NCBI GenBank assembly: GCA_030681645.1
Contig: JAUXRX010000019.1
Span: 62,001-126,000, forward strand
Direction of reading: 5' to 3'
DNA length: 64,000 bases
DNA from: Archangium sp.
GTDB lineage: Bacteria; Myxococcota; Myxococcia; Myxococcales; Myxococcaceae
Part shown: one piece after another, positions 1 through 7,200 of the stretch
Numbering within the stretch: the first letter of the stretch is position 1
Layout of the letters: each line of letters opens with the position of its first letter
Translations under genes and position numbers: made by a program
Notes under the pieces: generated by a model
What the model was told of the DNA's origin: nothing
What the model saw: the letters and a program-made list of their open reading frames with translations, nothing else
Databases searched by the model: none

Positions 1-1
1 C

Positions 2-325
2 CTCGCGCTCGAGAAGTACGACCGCCAGGGCCTGTGGCGCGACCTGTACGCGAACGGCGTGCCCATCACGAGCGATCTCGAGCTCGACGGCGTGCTGGTG
101 ACCGACCCCCACGTGCTCGCCGCCGCGGTGGAGAACTCGCCCGACTACAAGGCCTGCGTCGCCACCAAGCTGCTCACGTTCGGTCTCAACCGTGGCCCGC
201 TCGACGAAGAGCTCTGCGTGGCGAAGGAGCTCTCGTCGCTGCCCGACGGAGGCACGCCGACGCTCAAGCAGATGACGGTCGACTCGTTGCTCAAGTCTCT
301 CGAACTGACGGAGCTGAACCCATGA
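2..325 (+). CDS. C-terminal part of a DUF1592/DUF1588/DUF1585-type protein (partial)
   Basis: The reading frame is open from the left edge, so only the last 107 residues are present and the start lies outside the window. The visible part resembles the DUF1588-DUF1585 tail of large secreted proteins common in Myxococcota and Planctomycetes: a Leu-Glu-Lys-Tyr-Asp segment, a DGVLV turn, and the closing helix KLLTFGLNRGPLDEEL. In that family this helix resembles the 'LTYALGR' segment near the C-terminus. The stop codon overlaps the start of the DUF1552 gene as ATGA, which is the standard pairing for these two families and implies translational coupling. The biochemical role of the pair is not established; association with cytochrome-like domains suggests a periplasmic redox or polymer-degradation role. 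Family assignment rests on the C-terminus and the neighbour. Confidence 0.75.
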   Translation, partial: LALEKYDRQGLWRDLYANGVPITSDLELDGVLVTDPHVLAAAVENSPDYKACVATKLLTFGLNRGPLDEELCVAKELSSLPDGGTPTLKQMTVDSLLKSLELTELNP

Positions 326-1620
326 AGCTCGGGCGAAGACACGTACTCAAGTTCATGGGGCTCCAGCTGGCGCTGCCGCTGGTGTCGGGTCACTTCGCGC
401 ACGCGCAGCAGGCGCCGGTGCGACGCCGCTTCATCGCCGGCTACGTGCCCAACGGCGCGCACATGCCCGCGGGCGCCAACGGGGCCTGGACCTGGAACGA
501 GGCCCTCGCGCCGCTGGTGAGCCGGGGCTTGCGGCCGAACACGATGGTGCTGCGCGGCATGTTCAACGGCTTCCCCGGGGCAGACCCGCACTGGCAGAAC
601 TGCGCGGGCTTCCTCTCGGCGCAGCCGATTCAGCTGGGAGATCCCGGCGTGGCGCGCTGTGGGATCACGCTCGATCAATACGTGGCTGACCGGCACCCCT
701 CGTCGTTGCGCTCGCTCGAGGTGGGCGGGCTCTACTACCACGTGCACCCGCTCAACGATCACCCCGGGTACTCGAACGACTACCTGAACCGCATCTGCTG
801 GCAGGCGATCGACAAGTTCCGCTCGCCCATCCCCGACCCGGCGCAGATGTTCCAGAAGTTGTTCGGCGCAGAGGCGGGCAGCGCGGCGCAGATCAACTAC
901 CTGCACGCGCGCAAGCGCAGCATCCTCGACTCGATGCACAAGGACGCGACGCGGCTCTCGAGCCGGCTGCCGGCGACCTACCGCCCGGTGCTCAGCTCGT
1001 ACATGGACACCGTGCGCGAGGTGGAGATGGGCCTGGGCACGGTCTCGACCTGCACGCCCAACCTCACCAGGCCCACGCAGGACTTCGTGGCGCCGAACAC
1101 GAACTACGCGCTGCGCTTCTCGCTGATGCACCAGATGATCGTGCTGGCGATGCAGTGCGGCCTGACCAACGTGGCCACCATCATGTACGGGCCCGGCGTG
1201 TCGGAATCGATGAACTTCGCCGAGGCGATCGGTGGCGGGTCTGGTCACCACGCGGTGGCGCACCACGGCGGCACGCAGTCGTCGATCGACCGGCTCAAGC
1301 AGATCAACGTGGTGCAGGTGGGGCTGCTCGCCGACCTGCTCGAGAAGCTGCGCACGGCGAACCTGCTCGACGAGACGCTGGTGCTCTACGGCTCCGACAT
1401 GTCCGACGGCAACGTGCACCTCACCGAGAACCTGCCGATGCTGCTGTGCGGCGGGGGCGCGGATCTCAAGTTCGGCCAGGAAGTGGGCTCACCCACGGTG
1501 CGCCGGCCGCTGTCTGATCTGCACATGGAGATCGCCTCGCTGCTCGACGTGACGTCGATCACCTCGTTCGGCAGCGGCGTGTGCCGCAACACGGGCCAGC
1601 CGCTCGGCATCCGCGTCTAG
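322..1620 (+). CDS. DUF1552 family secreted protein
   Basis: This 432-residue protein starts at the ATG overlapping the upstream stop; a longer open frame reaches further upstream but runs inside the DUF1585-type gene. The N-terminus has a basic stretch MKLGRRHVLKFMG followed by a hydrophobic segment and AHA, a twin-arginine-like export signal. The body matches the DUF1552 pattern: FIAGYVPNGAHMP near the N-terminus, a central His-rich stretch SGHHAVAHHGG, and a late segment LVLYGSDMSDGNVH typical of the sulfatase/alkaline-phosphatase-like fold proposed for the family. Length is normal for the family. It is the 3' gene of a two-gene unit with the DUF1592/1585-type protein. The substrate is unknown, and any hydrolase role is an inference from fold resemblance only. 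Confidence 0.85.
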   Translation: MKLGRRHVLKFMGLQLALPLVSGHFAHAQQAPVRRRFIAGYVPNGAHMPAGANGAWTWNEALAPLVSRGLRPNTMVLRGMFNGFPGADPHWQNCAGFLSAQPIQLGDPGVARCGITLDQYVADRHPSSLRSLEVGGLYYHVHPLNDHPGYSNDYLNRICWQAIDKFRSPIPDPAQMFQKLFGAEAGSAAQINYLHARKRSILDSMHKDATRLSSRLPATYRPVLSSYMDTVREVEMGLGTVSTCTPNLTRPTQDFVAPNTNYALRFSLMHQMIVLAMQCGLTNVATIMYGPGVSESMNFAEAIGGGSGHHAVAHHGGTQSSIDRLKQINVVQVGLLADLLEKLRTANLLDETLVLYGSDMSDGNVHLTENLPMLLCGGGADLKFGQEVGSPTVRRPLSDLHMEIASLLDVTSITSFGSGVCRNTGQPLGIRV

Positions 1621-1669
1621 ACCTTCGCTTCTTTGCCCCCCGGGCTTCGGCTGCGCTACAGGCGCGCGG

Positions 1670-2347
1670 GTGATTGCGCTGACGCTGCTGGTCCTCGCCG
1701 CGGGTTGCGAGAAGGACACCGACTGCAAGGGCGACCGGATCTGCGAGGCCGGCAGCTGTGTCTCGCCGGGCGCGCGCCCGCCCGCGCCGGACGCCGATGC
1801 CGGCGTGGTCGTTCCTCCGGCAGCCGGTGGGCGCGCACCGCTGCGCGCCGGGGACGGCGAGGTGGTCCCGAAGCCCGTCGCTCCGCCCGGGCCACCCCCC
1901 GCACCTCCCGAGCCGGTCTCACGCGTGGTGGGGCTGCTGGGCGTCACCGCGGGTCTGTTGACGTCGGGAGACTTCCTCAGCGGCGCCGTCGGCGCGACCG
2001 GGAGCGTGGGCGTTCGTTTTCGCAGCGGGGTGGGGCTCGTCGGGGTGGGGCTGATCGACTACGCGCCGCTCGCCCAGTCCAACGTCCAGCTCTACGGAGC
2101 AGGGCCCGGGGTGCGCTTCGGCAACCGCAACCAGCTCACGCTCGCCACGCTGCCCACGCTCGCGGTGGCGACGGTGAAGGTCGCGCGCACCACCGTCACC
2201 GGCGCCGCCTTCGCCTTCACCTTTCTCGCGCAGGGCTCGGTGGTGTTGATCGACATCCTCGCCCTCTTCGCGCAGGCGACGCTCGGGGTGGATACCGGCG
2301 GCGGAGTGACCTTCGCGCTCTCTGGCGGGGTGGGGCTGTCCTTCTGA
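1670..2347 (+). CDS. predicted lipoprotein with Cys-rich N-terminus and Pro/Ala linker
   Basis: The protein has 225 residues with a GTG start. A short signal peptide ends in a lipobox (LAAGC), so it should be lipid-anchored. After the lipobox comes a small Cys motif (DTDCKGDRICEAGSC), a common myxobacterial lipoprotein opening, then a Pro/Ala-rich linker. From about residue 85 it has alternating Gly and hydrophobic residues (VGLLGVTAGLLTSGDF and onwards) compatible with a small outer-membrane beta-barrel or a Gly-rich beta domain. The last residues, GVGLSF, end in an aromatic, as outer-membrane proteins often do. No named family was recognised. It lies 49 bp after the DUF1552 gene and may or may not share its transcript. 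Confidence 0.7.
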   Translation: MIALTLLVLAAGCEKDTDCKGDRICEAGSCVSPGARPPAPDADAGVVVPPAAGGRAPLRAGDGEVVPKPVAPPGPPPAPPEPVSRVVGLLGVTAGLLTSGDFLSGAVGATGSVGVRFRSGVGLVGVGLIDYAPLAQSNVQLYGAGPGVRFGNRNQLTLATLPTLAVATVKVARTTVTGAAFAFTFLAQGSVVLIDILALFAQATLGVDTGGGVTFALSGGVGLSF

Positions 2348-2362
2348 GGGCGGACCGCGCGC

Positions 2363-2674
2363 TCAGAACAGGTGGAAGCTGACCGAGCCCTTCGAGAGGA
2401 ACAGCCCGGCCTTCATCAGGAACCCCATCGCCGCGGCCGCCGCGCTGATCAGCAACACCTTCCTGCCGAAGCGGAAGCGCCCGCCCCAGGTGTTGGCGCC
2501 GGTGAGGCCGCCGAGCCTGAAGAGGTTGATGAGCAGCCCGATGGGCAGCAGCGGCGTGGGGCCCAGGCCCAGCCAGAACCAGGCGATGACGGCGGAGATG
2601 ACCAGTTGGCGGCTCGACGGCTCCTGCGCGCCTTCGTCCCACGGGTGAACGGCGGCGGCGATTTCGGTGCTCAT
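2363..2674 (-). CDS. small membrane protein, hypothetical
   Basis: This gene encodes 103 residues. The start MSTEIAAAV is preferred over a much longer upstream extension because it is preceded by GAAGGACTCACC, a good ribosome-binding site, and because the extension would cross the promoter of the divergent gene. The product has a polar N-terminus, a hydrophobic segment (VISAVIAWFWLGLGPTPLL), a short loop with a Gly-rich turn (GGLTGANTWGGRFRFG), and a second hydrophobic segment. That suggests two membrane passes. It is transcribed divergently from the gene starting at 2874. No family was recognised. Confidence 0.6.
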   Translation of the reverse strand: MSTEIAAAVHPWDEGAQEPSSRQLVISAVIAWFWLGLGPTPLLPIGLLINLFRLGGLTGANTWGGRFRFGRKVLLISAAAAAMGFLMKAGLFLSKGSVSFHLF

Positions 2675-2873
2675 GGTGAGTCCTTCGGTTGGGGTGAGCC
2701 CACCTGCTGAGCAAGCCGCGGGCCCGGCGCTCCCGAGCGGCTGCCACCGGGCCACCGTCTCTTCGGCGAGACCGCGTCTCTCCGGGCGGACTGCGAGCCC
2801 ACGTCGCGCCCGGGGAAGGCGGCTGGTCCCGTCCTTGAACAGGCGGGACGAAACCTCACACCCCGGAGTCCCC

Positions 2874-4271
2874 ATGCCTGGCAGCGTCGGTCGTTCCACC
2901 GGTCTCGATGTCTCCCCTTCCCACGAACCCATCACCACCGAGGCGACGCCCCCGGTCGCGCCGCGCGAGCTGCAGGACGCGCAGGTCAGCGCCTGGACCG
3001 GGGCTGATCAGCTGCCCCAACTCGCGCAGCAGAGTGGTGGGCTCCCTGCTTCCCAGCTGGCGGGGGGCCTGACCACGAAGGTCGCGCTCGAGGAGCTCGA
3101 CTCGCTCCTCACCTCGCCGTTGCCGGCCAACCTCGGGGTGACGGCGGACGACGCCCACGCGGCGGTGGGCATCCTCAGGAGCCTCTCTCCCGCGCAGCAG
3201 CGCGAGGTGCTGGTGGCGCTGGGCAGGGACCGCCGGCTGGGCGCGCTGGTCGACAACCTGCCCGACGACGCGCGTCCGGCGCTGCTCAACTGCGCGACAG
3301 GCTCCGGCCTGGTCGCCGAGCTGCCAGAGCAGCACGCGACGCCACGGACGCCGCAGCCGCCTCCCCGGCCGGCGCTGCTCGACAACCGGTCCACGCTCCC
3401 GGCGGCGCTGCGCGAGCTCGTGCACGGCGAGAACCAGCGGCGCGCGAACGTCTACGCCACGCGCTTCGACGCCTACGTCGCGGCGTACTGCGAAGCGGTG
3501 AAGCAGGCGCCTGATGCCGTGACGCTGCGGGCCCTGGGCCCGCTGTCCTCTCCGCCCGCGCTCAGCGAGAGCGGCGTGACGGACATCGATCGCAAGTACC
3601 TCGGGTGGAACAGCGCGCTGACCGACACCAACCCCGGCATCGAGCGCGCGGCGAAGGAGGTGTCGAACCGCGTCAGCGACTTTCGCGGCGAAGTCCACGC
3701 CGGCGGCTTCTCCCTCGGCCTCGAGGTGACGGCGAAGGCCACGGTGGGCAAGAAGCTCACCCTCGGAGGGAGCTCGAGCGTCGACCTGACGGACGACGGG
3801 CGGCAGCTCAACCAGAAGAACCAGGTGAAGGAAGAGGTGTCGGTGGGCGTGGGCTTCGCCGAGGGGAGCGCCACCTTCGACTCGGCAGGTCACCTCAAGC
3901 AGGTGAAGGCCACGGTGGTGGGCGCGGGCGTCGAGCTCGACAAGCACGGCAAGGTGACGCTCTCGTTCAAGGAAGGGCCGGCCACGGTGTCCACCTTCGT
4001 CGACGGCAACGCGGCGAAGTACGGGGCCTCGCTCGGGCTCGACGAGTCGGTGAAGTTCCTCGGGGTGAAGGTGAGCGTCGGCGCGAAGGCCACCGTGACG
4101 GCCCAGGGCATCGCGCGCGAGTACTACCCGGACATCGGCGGGAAGCAGGAAGGCGTGTTCGGCCCCATGCCCGAGCTCGACCAGGGCGCGGCCTGGGCGT
4201 CGCTCCCGAAGGAGCGGCAGCAGTGGTACGCGCGGCAGGGCTTCACCGAGAAGATGTGGCCGGCGAAGTGA
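2874..4271 (+). CDS. hypothetical protein, 465 residues, beta-rich C-terminal half
   Basis: The start MPGSVGRSTG follows GGAGTCCCC; the frame is open upstream but would enter the divergent promoter region. There is no signal peptide. Residues about 1-90 are Pro/Ser/Thr-rich and probably disordered. Residues 90-200 are helical, Leu/Ala-rich and contain LRSLSPAQQREVLVALGRD. The C-terminal half is dominated by alternating charged and beta-prone segments (KKLTLGGSSSVDLTDDG, KVTLSFKEGPATVSTFVDG) and ends in a Trp/aromatic-rich tail (LPKERQQWYARQGF). It looks like a large cytoplasmic or non-classically exported protein; I do not recognise a family. Similar disordered-helical-beta architectures occur in contact-dependent or extracellular effector-like proteins, but nothing here proves such a role. 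Confidence 0.65.
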   Translation: MPGSVGRSTGLDVSPSHEPITTEATPPVAPRELQDAQVSAWTGADQLPQLAQQSGGLPASQLAGGLTTKVALEELDSLLTSPLPANLGVTADDAHAAVGILRSLSPAQQREVLVALGRDRRLGALVDNLPDDARPALLNCATGSGLVAELPEQHATPRTPQPPPRPALLDNRSTLPAALRELVHGENQRRANVYATRFDAYVAAYCEAVKQAPDAVTLRALGPLSSPPALSESGVTDIDRKYLGWNSALTDTNPGIERAAKEVSNRVSDFRGEVHAGGFSLGLEVTAKATVGKKLTLGGSSSVDLTDDGRQLNQKNQVKEEVSVGVGFAEGSATFDSAGHLKQVKATVVGAGVELDKHGKVTLSFKEGPATVSTFVDGNAAKYGASLGLDESVKFLGVKVSVGAKATVTAQGIAREYYPDIGGKQEGVFGPMPELDQGAAWASLPKERQQWYARQGFTEKMWPAK

Positions 4272-4286
4272 GCTGCCGGAGATGCG

Positions 4287-4490
4287 ATGGTGCAGGGCGT
4301 GAAGCCGAGCCTCGAGGCGCTCTTCGACGCCGTCTACGACGACCCGGGCGCTGACGGGCCTCGCCTGGTGCTCGCCGACGCGCTCGTGGAGGTGGGCGAT
4401 CCACGCGGCGAGCGACCTCACCCGCATCGGTGGGCGGGCCGGCTGAGAATCTGTAAGAAATCCCCCTGGCCGCTCACTAAGGGGTGGTGA
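4287..4490 (+). CDS. short TIGR02996-type domain protein, apparently truncated
   Basis: The first 40 residues match the TIGR02996 'repeat-companion' domain: LEALFDAVYDDPGADGPRLV, then LADALVEVGDPRGE, very close to the family pattern of Asp-Asp-Pro, Pro-Arg-Leu, Ala-Asp and Gly-Asp-Pro-Arg-Gly-Glu. In the family this domain sits at the N-terminus of proteins with leucine-rich or other repeats. Here it ends abruptly after the motif in a short Arg/Trp-rich tail and a stop, so it is probably a remnant whose repeat-bearing C-terminus has been lost. The 3' end overlaps the proposed start of the ECF sigma factor gene. Confidence 0.5.
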   Translation: MVQGVKPSLEALFDAVYDDPGADGPRLVLADALVEVGDPRGERPHPHRWAGRLRICKKSPWPLTKGW

Positions 4491-5020
4491 ACGCCGCGCT
4501 GGCAGTGAAAGTGGCCGTGGTGAAAGACCCGGACAGGCTCTATCGCGAGGCGATCTCGCTCCTTGCGCCGGCGCTCGCGCGGGTGGCCGCCGGCTACGAG
4601 GCCGACCGGGAGGTGCGGCGCGATCTCCTGCAGGAGATGCACACCGCGCTCTGGCGCAGCCTCGAGACCTTCGACCACCGCTGCTCGCTCAAGACGTGGA
4701 GTTGGCGGGTCGCGCACAACGTCGGCGCGGCGCACCTGGGCCGGCAACGGGCCCGCTTCGTGGAGCTGGACGACGTGGCGATGGAGGCCGATGACGCCGA
4801 GACCGCGCTCGACCGCACCCGCGCGCTGGAGCGGCTCACCCGCCTGGTGCACGCGCTGAAGGTCACCGATCGCCAGCTGGTGATGCTGTACCTGGAAGGG
4901 CTCGACGCCGCGTCGATCGCCGAGGTGACCGGGCTCTCGACCTCGAACGTGGCCACGAAGATTCACCGGCTCAAGGCGACGCTCGCCCGACGCTTTCACG
5001 AAGGAGCCGGCCATGAGTGA
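4484..5020 (+). CDS. ECF-type RNA polymerase sigma factor
   Basis: The protein has 178 residues, normal for extracytoplasmic-function sigma factors. Region 2 is visible as RRDLLQEMHTALWRSLETFD followed by SLKTWSWRVAHNVGAAHL, the helix that recognises the -10 element. Region 4 is the C-terminal helix-turn-helix LVMLYLEGLDAASIAEVTGL with TSNVATKIHRLKATL. The start is one of two consecutive GTG codons (4484 or 4487), preceded by AAGGGG. It overlaps the next gene by 8 bp, so sigma factor and membrane TPR protein are translationally coupled, the usual arrangement for an ECF sigma and its membrane-bound regulator. The target promoter is unknown. Confidence 0.9.
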   Translation: MVNAALAVKVAVVKDPDRLYREAISLLAPALARVAAGYEADREVRRDLLQEMHTALWRSLETFDHRCSLKTWSWRVAHNVGAAHLGRQRARFVELDDVAMEADDAETALDRTRALERLTRLVHALKVTDRQLVMLYLEGLDAASIAEVTGLSTSNVATKIHRLKATLARRFHEGAGHE

Positions 5021-6467
5021 GCTCGACCCGCGGTCGCTCTGGCAGGACCAGCCCACCGACGACCTGGCCGTTCACCCCGAGCGGAGTCGAGGCGGGGGCG
5101 TCGACTACGCGGTGCCCACCACCCAGTTCGGGAAGGCTCCGCGCCGCGCGGGCTTCGGCGTCATCGGCGCGGTGGCCGCGCTCGCCGCCGCGGTGGTGGT
5201 GAGCGTGGGCCTGGCGCTCCAGCCGCCCGACCCGGTGCCCCTGCAGCCCGTCGTCGCCGCGGCGGACCCGCTCGACGAGCTCGAGCCGTTGCTCGCCGAG
5301 TGCCGCACGTACGCGAACCCCGAGGCGGGGCCCCCCGATTGGGACCGGGCCGCGGCGGCGTGTTCGCGCGCGCTCGACCTCGAGCCGTTGCACCACGAGG
5401 CGGAAGCGCTGTTGGCGCGCATCGGCGTACTGCGCGCCTGCGAGGCGAACCTGGAAGCCGCGACGGCGCTCGTCACGGCGGGCCGGCTCGAGGCTGCGCT
5501 GGGTTCCCTGGAGAAGTTGGGGGCGGGCTGCGAGCTCTATTTCCTGCGGGCGCTCCCGGTGGCGCGCAACGTGGTGCCCGAGGTGCAGCGCCAGGCCGCC
5601 AGCGACTGCAAGCGCTACGCGTCGGCAAAGAAGTGGGACGTCGCGCTGGAGCGGTGCGAGCTCTACTCGCGGCTGGCCTGCCAGTCGGCGGACGTGACGC
5701 CTGACCCGCTGTACCGGTCGTTCCTCACGGCGCGCGGGAACCGGCAGCCCGGGGCGGCGGCCTGGCAGTGCCCGCGCATCGCTCTCTTCCGGCCTCCGCC
5801 GGCAGCACCTGATCCCGCCGCAGGGGCGAAGGGCCGGCTGGCGAAGCGCTACCCCGAGCTGGCGTTGGGCCACGCGCTGGTGAGCTATTCCGAGGGGAAC
5901 GTCGGCGAAGCGCGCGTGACGTTGCAGAAGCTGATCGAGAGCATGGCGAAGGCGGCCTGGCACGAGACGGCGCGCGGGCTGCTGCTCGACATCGAAGAAG
6001 CGGTGGCGCTGGCGGCGAAGGGCACCACCCTGGTGCAGACGGGAAAGCTCGAGCAGGCGAGGGACGCGTTTCGACAGGCGCTCGAGCTCGACGCACGCCT
6101 GATGCTGGGCACCGACTTCGTGGGTAACAGCACGCAGCGGAACAGGGCGCTCGAGCGCACCCCATCGACGCTGCGAAGAGCGGCGGTCGAGTTGATGACC
6201 CAGAACGCCTACGAGCAAGGGAGAGACCTCGCCGACAGGAAGGACTTCCGGGCCGCGTGCCGCGTCTGGAAGCTGGGCAACGAGTTCTCGCGGTCGAGCA
6301 TCGACCTGCTCAAGGCGCTCACCAACGTCTGCACGAGGAGAGCGAGCGAGGCGTTCGAGCGCGCCGAGACATGTGAGCAGCTGGCCGCCGCGCGCGACTT
6401 CGCGGTCGACGGCGACGGCTTCGCCGAGAAGATCGACGCAACCCGTGAAGAGGAGGGGTGCCGCTAG
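5013..6467 (+). CDS. single-pass membrane protein with periplasmic TPR-like region, probable partner of the ECF sigma factor
   Basis: The protein has 484 residues. About 50 N-terminal residues are polar and presumably cytoplasmic, followed by one transmembrane helix (residues about 50-70, GVIGAVAALAAAVVVSVGLA). The remainder is a long helical region of degenerate TPR-like units, for example WDRAAAACSRALDLEP and LEQARDAFRQALELD, with about 13 scattered Cys. The coupling to the sigma gene and the topology suggest an anti-sigma-like or signal-sensing role, but no zinc-binding anti-sigma motif (HxxxCxxC) is visible, so this is inference. Residues about 19-27 (VHPERSRGG) are encoded by a dispersed REP-type repeat inserted in frame (see repeat at 5068). 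The frame remains open. Confidence 0.8.
   Translation: MSELDPRSLWQDQPTDDLAVHPERSRGGGVDYAVPTTQFGKAPRRAGFGVIGAVAALAAAVVVSVGLALQPPDPVPLQPVVAAADPLDELEPLLAECRTYANPEAGPPDWDRAAAACSRALDLEPLHHEAEALLARIGVLRACEANLEAATALVTAGRLEAALGSLEKLGAGCELYFLRALPVARNVVPEVQRQAASDCKRYASAKKWDVALERCELYSRLACQSADVTPDPLYRSFLTARGNRQPGAAAWQCPRIALFRPPPAAPDPAAGAKGRLAKRYPELALGHALVSYSEGNVGEARVTLQKLIESMAKAAWHETARGLLLDIEEAVALAAKGTTLVQTGKLEQARDAFRQALELDARLMLGTDFVGNSTQRNRALERTPSTLRRAAVELMTQNAYEQGRDLADRKDFRAACRVWKLGNEFSRSSIDLLKALTNVCTRRASEAFERAETCEQLAAARDFAVDGDGFAEKIDATREEEGCR
5068..5094 (+). repeat. REP-type repeat lying in frame inside a CDS
   Basis: The sequence reads CCGTTCACCCCGAGCGGAGT then CGAGGCG. Its reverse complement occurs at 18311-18337 with one mismatch (C to G at the tenth base). 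It resembles the widespread bacterial element that reads 'TTCA-CC-TGAGC-GAGTCGA'. Here it is translated as VHPERSRGG in the cytoplasmic tail of the TPR protein. Confidence 0.7.
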
Positions 6468-6532
6468 GGTGCGACACCTGACCGGTCAGGCGGTCGGGGC
6501 AATCGAGCGTCCCCGGGCCCGTATGGGGTGAC

Positions 6533-6880
6533 ATGAACTCGAACAAGATGCCTGGCTGGTTGGTGGTGCTCCTGTCGGTGCTCGGCGTGGCCATCCTCGG
6601 TCCGCCGGCGCTGGTCCTGGTGTTCGTCGTGCTGGGTGTGGCCCTGAGCGTGGGCGTCGCCCTGCTCAAGGTGAGCGTGGTGGCGCTGGGCGTCGCAGCG
6701 ATCGTCTTCGTGCTGCGCGCGATGTTCGGCAACAAGAGCCCCTCGAGGCTCCCCGCTTCCTCGGGTGTCGAGTCGATCGAAGCGATCGCCGCGCGCATCG
6801 AGGCCGAAGAGGCCGAGCGCCGTCACGAGCTCGATCGCCAGCTCGCCGAGATGCAGAGCGCGCGCAGCAGCGCGACCTGA
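6533..6880 (+). CDS. small membrane protein with C-terminal coiled coil
   Basis: The 115-residue product starts MNSNKMPGW. Residues about 8-65 are continuously hydrophobic and Val/Leu-rich (WLVVLLSVLGVAILGPPALV and then LVFVVLGVALSVGVALLK), enough for two or three membrane passes. Residues 78-115 are a charged amphipathic helix (IEAIAARIEAEEAERRHEL), probably a coiled coil. This layout recalls small phage-shock-type or PspC-like membrane proteins, but no diagnostic motif is present, so the function is unknown. It stands alone, 65 bp after the TPR gene and followed by a repeat-rich intergenic region. Confidence 0.65.
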   Translation: MNSNKMPGWLVVLLSVLGVAILGPPALVLVFVVLGVALSVGVALLKVSVVALGVAAIVFVLRAMFGNKSPSRLPASSGVESIEAIAARIEAEEAERRHELDRQLAEMQSARSSAT

Positions 6881-7015
6881 TCACCTGTCGCCAGCGGGTA
6901 CCCGGTCTCCCAATCGGGTGCTCGCGCTCAGCCCACGTCGCGTGAACCGGTTCCCGAAGCCGTCAACGTGGCCCGTGAACGAACCCGATCGCGATCCCGA
7001 TCCCGTCACCCGTTC

Positions 7016-7099
7016 CCGAAACCGAAACCGAAACCGAAACCGGAACCGGAACCGGAACCGGAACCGGAACCGGAACCGGAACCGGAACCGAAACCGAAC
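7016..7099. repeat. hexanucleotide microsatellite, 14 units
   Basis: There are four CCGAAA units, eight CCGGAA units, one CCGAAA and one CCGAAC, in perfect register over 84 bp. Just upstream the sequence is a looser CCCGATC/CCCGTTC-type run, as if an older part of the array has degraded. Because the unit is six bases the three frames stay open as Pro-Lys/Pro-Glu, Asn-Arg and Phe-Arg runs. This explains several spurious open frames here. It ends 101 bp upstream of the dioxygenase start codon. Confidence 0.95.
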
Positions 7100-7200
7100 C
7101 ACCCTCATCGGCACCCAGCCCCGGTGCTCATGCTCGCTGCTCCCCACGGGCTCCGTTCAGGCTCGCGCCCATCACGCCCCGCAGTTAATGAGAGCGCGTC

